Program-made: the position numbers and the translations under genes
From: Bacillota bacterium
GTDB taxonomy: Bacteria; Bacillota; Bacilli; Bacillales; Cytobacillaceae
Reading direction: 5' to 3'
Assembly (NCBI GenBank): GCA_023389895.1
Contig: JAEWDX010000218.1
Coordinates: 1-8,010, forward strand
Length of the DNA: 8,010 nucleotides
The notes under the pieces: model-generated
Databases searched by the model: none
What the model saw: only the letters and a program-made list of their open reading frames with translations
Told to the model about the DNA's origin: nothing
Shown here: piece by piece, positions 5,876-8,010 of the stretch
Numbering within the stretch: position 1 is the stretch's first letter
Layout: every line of letters begins with the position of its first letter

Positions 5876-5974
5876 CTAATTATAGACTTCTTCATGGTCT
5901 TTAATGGGAAAAGGAATACCTAAACTCTCTACATTGGAAAACCATTGAGGGATAGTAGCGAACTTGACTATAGA
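5876..5974 (-). pseudogene. Orphan C-terminal coding fragment, family not recognised
   Basis: A 32-codon open frame ends at TAG 5876-5878 and reads FATIPQWFSNVESLGIPFPI followed by KDHEEVYN. Residue choice and its position shortly before a strong terminator suggest the true end of a lost minus-strand gene. No start or ribosome binding site is visible. It may have belonged to the flavin reductase remnant just upstream or to another enzyme; I cannot tell. Confidence 0.35.
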
Positions 5975-6041
5975 TCACTCATAAATCTCACATCTAAGTT
6001 TTAGTAATACAAAATAGAACCATCTCAGCTAGCAAAATGAT

Positions 6042-6317
6042 TTATGTACCTTTCTGTCCATCTGAAAATGAAGGCATTAGTCCGGCAAAGTCTCCTGCCA
6101 AACTAGCAAGCGGCTTCCACTTATCGATAGCTATTTTATAGTTTCCTGCATAGATTGCTTCATCTATTTGGACACATTCAACTTTTCCAAGCACTAGATA
6201 ATTTCCACCGACAGGAATAATTTGGTCTAACTTAAGTTCTATTGAGATTGGCGCTTCTAGCACTGCTGGTACATTCAAAAGTTTACCATTCTGGACAGTC
6301 ACTCCTGTAAGCTCAAT
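6042..6317 (-). pseudogene. Truncated flavin reductase (FMN-binding split barrel) C-terminal remnant
   Basis: Recognisable family sequence begins at IELTGVTVQNGKLLNVPAVL and continues EAPISIELKLDQIIPVGGNY, LVLGKVECVQIDEAIYAGNY and KWKPLASLAGDFAGLMPSF before the TAA at 6042-6044. This is the C-terminal half of the flavin reductase family of about 200 residues (NAD(P)H-dependent flavin reduction). The N-terminal half with the FMN-binding SRPI/APFS-type segment is missing. The frame is open only to 6371 and its first residues (LILWKSAYLFLYRS) do not look like the family. A GTG at 6300-6302 could start an 86-residue product but lacks a ribosome binding site and would not fold as a complete barrel. 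I regard it as a dead remnant, possibly cut by a deletion near 6320. Confidence 0.75.
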
Positions 6318-6359
6318 GGAACGATATAAAAATAAATAAGCTGACTTCCATAATATTAA

Positions 6360-6446
6360 GGAAGCCTGCTCTTATACGTAATAGGGGTTCAATTCGGAAT
6401 GGGAATAGCAGGAGCCTGGCTCTTTATTGCATTGCTCTATATGTAA
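6360..6446 (+). other. Possible membrane-protein C-terminal remnant (MATE-like), weak
   Basis: A plus-strand frame of 28 codons reads YVIGVQFGMGIAGAWLFIAL and ends at TAA 6444-6446. The hydrophobic segment with GMGIAGAW resembles the last membrane helix of MATE-type efflux proteins, but it is too short to assign and has no start. Confidence 0.2.
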
Positions 6447-6717
6447 GTGCTATTTATATTATAGATTTAAGAGAAATGTAATATAACCGAAAGGAGAAAA
6501 TTGATTTCTGAAAAAGTTAATATTTTCAATTCAATATAAAATTCTGTAGTTTGTATGAAATCACAGATCCTTGAGTGGTATGAATCAGATGGTTTAATCG
6601 CTGGTTGGTTAAGTAACATTTTAAGCATTATTATAATATAGTTACTAATTCCCCATCCTTTGGTTTGTTGAAATAGTTTGTAGCACATCTAAAAAGTCTT
6701 TTAGAATAAGATGCTCT
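6447..6717. other. Noncoding stretch, no gene supported
   Basis: The plus strand holds a good AAAGGAG at about 6490 followed by TTG, but the frame stops after 12 codons. A 28-codon ATG frame (MKSQILEWYESDGLIAGWLS) ends in isoleucines without a ribosome binding site. The minus strand has a 73-codon frame with no ribosome binding site or family signal. I see nothing convincing here. Confidence 0.4.
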
Positions 6718-6762
6718 ATATAAGCAAAACAGCCATTATTTAAGTGGCTGTTTTGCTTATAT
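6718..6762. terminator. Perfect 18-base-pair hairpin, likely bidirectional terminator
   Basis: The arms 6718-6735 (ATATAAGCAAAACAGCCA) and 6745-6762 are perfectly complementary around a nine-base loop. The GC-richer tip (CAGCCA/TGGCTG) with an AAAA/TTTT base is the form common in Bacillales terminators. The T-run lies inside the stem, so it works similarly on either strand. It could end the glutaredoxin transcript, which has no closer terminator, about 180 bases after its stop. The 6763-6940 stretch beyond it contains nothing recognisable. Confidence 0.7.
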
Positions 6763-6940
6763 TTAAAACTCAAATTCATTCTGTTAATTAGCATAGGAAA
6801 AATCGGCTTCATTCATATCGAAATTTGCTTAGAGTATGTTTGGCGCTTTTTGTTGATAGAATCCTATAAAGATTTTAGAAAATACAGGTGACAGATATCA
6901 CTCCAATAAGGGATGAACAAATTATACATATCAAACTTGT

Positions 6941-7171
6941 TTACTTTACTAATTGCATAACTCTTTTCGGATCAAATCCTAATACCCATTGACCATTTAT
7001 TTCAGTTTGAGGAACTCCCATTTGGCCTGTTGTTTTTACTAAACGGTCTGCGGCAATCGGGTCTTGTTCGACGTTTACCTCTTTAAAAGGAAGTCCATTC
7101 TCCTTTAAGAAGTTTTTCATCATGTCACAATAAGGACAAGTATTTGTTGTATAGACTGTAATTTGATTCAT
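6941..7171 (-). CDS. Glutaredoxin family protein (NrdH-like), CPYC
   Basis: The 76-residue product has a single thioredoxin fold: ITVYTTNTCPYCDMMKNFL with the active-site Cys12 and Cys15, the cis-proline loop GQMGVPQTEI with Pro54, and a C-terminal GFDPKRVMQLV. The length and motif fit the small glutaredoxin/NrdH-type redoxins of Firmicutes, which reduce disulfides in the cytosol and may be recharged by thioredoxin reductase or by bacillithiol. A trxB gene lies about 470 bases upstream in the same orientation, which fits partnership but does not prove it. The ATG at 7169-7171 has AGGAGAT upstream. A palindromic site (7199-7215) in its leader suggests regulation. Confidence 0.93.
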   Translation of the reverse strand: MNQITVYTTNTCPYCDMMKNFLKENGLPFKEVNVEQDPIAADRLVKTTGQMGVPQTEINGQWVLGFDPKRVMQLVK

Positions 7172-7198
7172 AAAAAAATCTCCTATTCTTATTAAAAT

Positions 7199-7215
7199 TT
7201 TTGTAAATTACAAAA
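7199..7215. promoter_or_regulatory. 17-base perfect palindrome, candidate operator of glutaredoxin gene
   Basis: TTTTGTAA-A-TTACAAAA is perfectly symmetrical and lies just after the candidate -10 at the expected transcription start of the glutaredoxin gene. Its form resembles operators of small winged-helix redox repressors. It does not match the PerR or OhrR consensus exactly, so I name no regulator. Confidence 0.45.
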
Positions 7216-7220
7216 TAAAA

Positions 7221-7249
7221 ATTAGCTAAGTGTTTTATAAATTAGACAA
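7221..7249 (-). promoter_or_regulatory. Candidate promoter of glutaredoxin gene
   Basis: TTGTCT (7244-7249) and GCTAAT (7221-7226) are separated by 17 bases on the minus strand, which places the start near 7214, inside the palindrome. Confidence 0.35.
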
Positions 7250-7398
7250 ATGGATCCTTCTAGGAGCCAAACTATTGTTCCTGATAATATTGGAATCGGT
7301 TTTTTAACCTGTTTATCATCTCCAGAAACCTTAGGTCAACTACTTCCTCAGGAACCAATTATGGCACAATCCCTAGTTTGATTGTTTTTATCAAACAC
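7222..7398 (-). pseudogene. Possible small membrane protein gene with two in-frame TGA codons
   Basis: A GTG at 7396-7398 preceded by TTAGGGAGAATTATAT opens MFDKNNQTRDCAIIGS, then TGA, GSS, TGA, and PKVSGDDKQVKKPIPILSGT with a hydrophobic end (IVWLLEGSICLIYKTLS) at TAA 7222-7224. Both stops are TGA and could derive from CGA. The opposite strand offers a competing 43-residue ATG frame (7250-7381) beginning MDPSRSQTIVPDNIGIGFLT, without a ribosome binding site. I recognise neither product and cannot tell which, if any, is real. Confidence 0.25.
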
Positions 7399-7540
7399 AT
7401 ATAATTCTCCCTAAGTATTATGTTTAATTAAATTTAATGAAGAAAATCTATTGTACTCTTTCACAATATACTTATGCGGGTATATTTAAACTCACACATT
7501 TCCTAATTTTTAATGAATGTACCTAAAAACGTAGCAAGTA

Positions 7541-7645
7541 TTATTTTTTTCTGCCAATAGACCAAATCACAACTGGAATGAGTATTAAGGACAAAATCCC
7601 TCCAGCATGTGATAATATTTCGAAACTGGAACCTGCAACTACCAT
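7541..7645 (-). CDS. 34-residue single-span membrane mini-protein coupled to trxB
   Basis: The product begins MVVAGSSFEILSHAGGIL and continues SLILIPVVIWSIGRKK. A hydrophobic segment of about 18 residues (14-31) ends in GRKK, the positive-inside pattern of a single membrane span. Its ATG (7643-7645) shares one base with the trxB stop (TAATG), the classic arrangement for translational reinitiation, and an AAAGAG lies about ten bases upstream inside trxB. The frame closes with TAA at 7541-7543 after two lysines. I do not recognise a family. It may be a genuine small partner of the redox gene or a leftover of a larger membrane protein. Confidence 0.5.
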   Translation of the reverse strand: MVVAGSSFEILSHAGGILSLILIPVVIWSIGRKK

Positions 7646-8010
7646 TATTGTTTACTCTTTAAATGTTCCTTTATTTCTCCGACATAATGTTGTGCGGATT
7701 GAGCAGCAATACTACCATCGCCGGTCGCTGTTACAATTTGTCGTAACGTTTTTTCACGGATATCGCCAGCAGCAAAAATTCCGGGTACTCTCGTTTCCAT
7801 TTGGTTATTTGTTTCGAGATAGCCATTTTCATTGGTAATACCAAGGTCTTCAAATGGCTTAGACAACGGCAACATTCCTACATAAATAAAAACACCGTCT
7901 GCTTTAAATCCCTGTTCAGCTCCGTCAACTGTTGAAACGAGGGTAAGACTCCCGACTTTCCCATCTTTCTCATGAATTTCTTTTACGGTATGATTCCAAA
8001 TAAAATCAAT
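7645..8010 (-). CDS. trxB: Thioredoxin reductase, C-terminal 121 residues (cut by window edge)
   Basis: The visible frame covers about the last 40 percent of a TrxB of about 315 residues. It shows the end of the NADPH domain (IDFIWNHTVKEIHEKDGKVG, then FKADGVFIYVGMLPLSKPFE) and the C-terminal FAD segment GIFAAGDIREKTLRQIVTAT, with the conserved AGD that contacts the flavin and the RQ near the isoalloxazine. The CxxC and both GxGxxG/A motifs lie outside the window. TrxB transfers electrons from NADPH to thioredoxin in the cytosol. This AGD contrasts with the AGE of the TrxB-like protein at 3291-4187. The stop overlaps the start of the 34-residue membrane frame. Confidence 0.95.
   Translation of the reverse strand: MDFIWNHTVKEIHEKDGKVGSLTLVSTVDGAEQGFKADGVFIYVGMLPLSKPFEDLGITNENGYLETNNQMETRVPGIFAAGDIREKTLRQIVTATGDGSIAAQSAQHYVGEIKEHLKSKQ

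Noticed and set aside
6467..6688. 73-codon minus-strand open frame beginning MCYKLFQQ
   Set aside because: There is no ribosome binding site before its ATG, composition looks like AT-rich translation and no family motif is visible.
6881..6905. Small inverted repeat GGTGA...TCACTCC behind the glutaredoxin gene
   Set aside because: The stem is only four to five bases and no T-run follows, so it is too weak to call a terminator.

Overview
The window is AT-rich, with short intergenic gaps, strong AGGAGG-type ribosome binding sites, sigma-A-like TTGACA/TATTAT promoters and products that all resemble Bacillales families (HU, TrxB, PhzF, Rrf2 regulators). It most likely comes from a Bacillus, Lysinibacillus or related chromosome. 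Almost every gene is on the minus strand; the only well supported plus-strand gene is HU (1804-2076).

Layout from left to right. (1) 1-595: a DJ-1/PfpI protein of the isonitrile-hydratase-like type, cut by the left edge. It is preceded in the same operon by an Rrf2 regulator (624-1021) that carries a one-base frameshift. (2) 1072-1232: a decayed gene tail. 1248-1412: a 54-residue conserved-looking small protein. (3) 1660-1811: a possible CxxC mini-protein remnant overlapping the start of HU. (4) 2254-3153: a PhzF-family isomerase with a terminator behind it. 3291-4187: a thioredoxin-reductase-like FAD protein with a CPTC motif. 4462-4848: a second, intact Rrf2 regulator. (5) 5080-6317: a gene graveyard, with a glycine/D-amino-acid-oxidase-like C-terminus broken by TGA, unresolved open frames, a strong minus-strand terminator and a truncated flavin reductase. 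(6) 6718-6762: a long hairpin. 6941-7171: a CPYC glutaredoxin with a palindromic operator-like site in its leader. 7541-7645: a 34-residue membrane mini-protein overlapping the stop of TrxB, which runs off the right edge (7645-8010).

The intact genes share a thiol and flavin redox theme: two Rrf2 sensors, a DJ-1 protein, a TrxB-like dithiol oxidoreductase, a glutaredoxin and TrxB. The two Rrf2 genes have ungapped, closely similar 30-base promoter boxes (1038-1067 and 4870-4899) covering the -10, which suggests autoregulation through related operators. The PhzF and TrxB-like genes share a 10-base promoter sequence. At least three reading frames are clearly or probably broken (Rrf2 copy 1, the DAO-like oxidase, the flavin reductase) and several shorter ones may be. 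This is either genuine decay or, for the single-base shifts, sequence error. I did not see an IS element, CRISPR array, tRNA, rRNA or phage attachment site.
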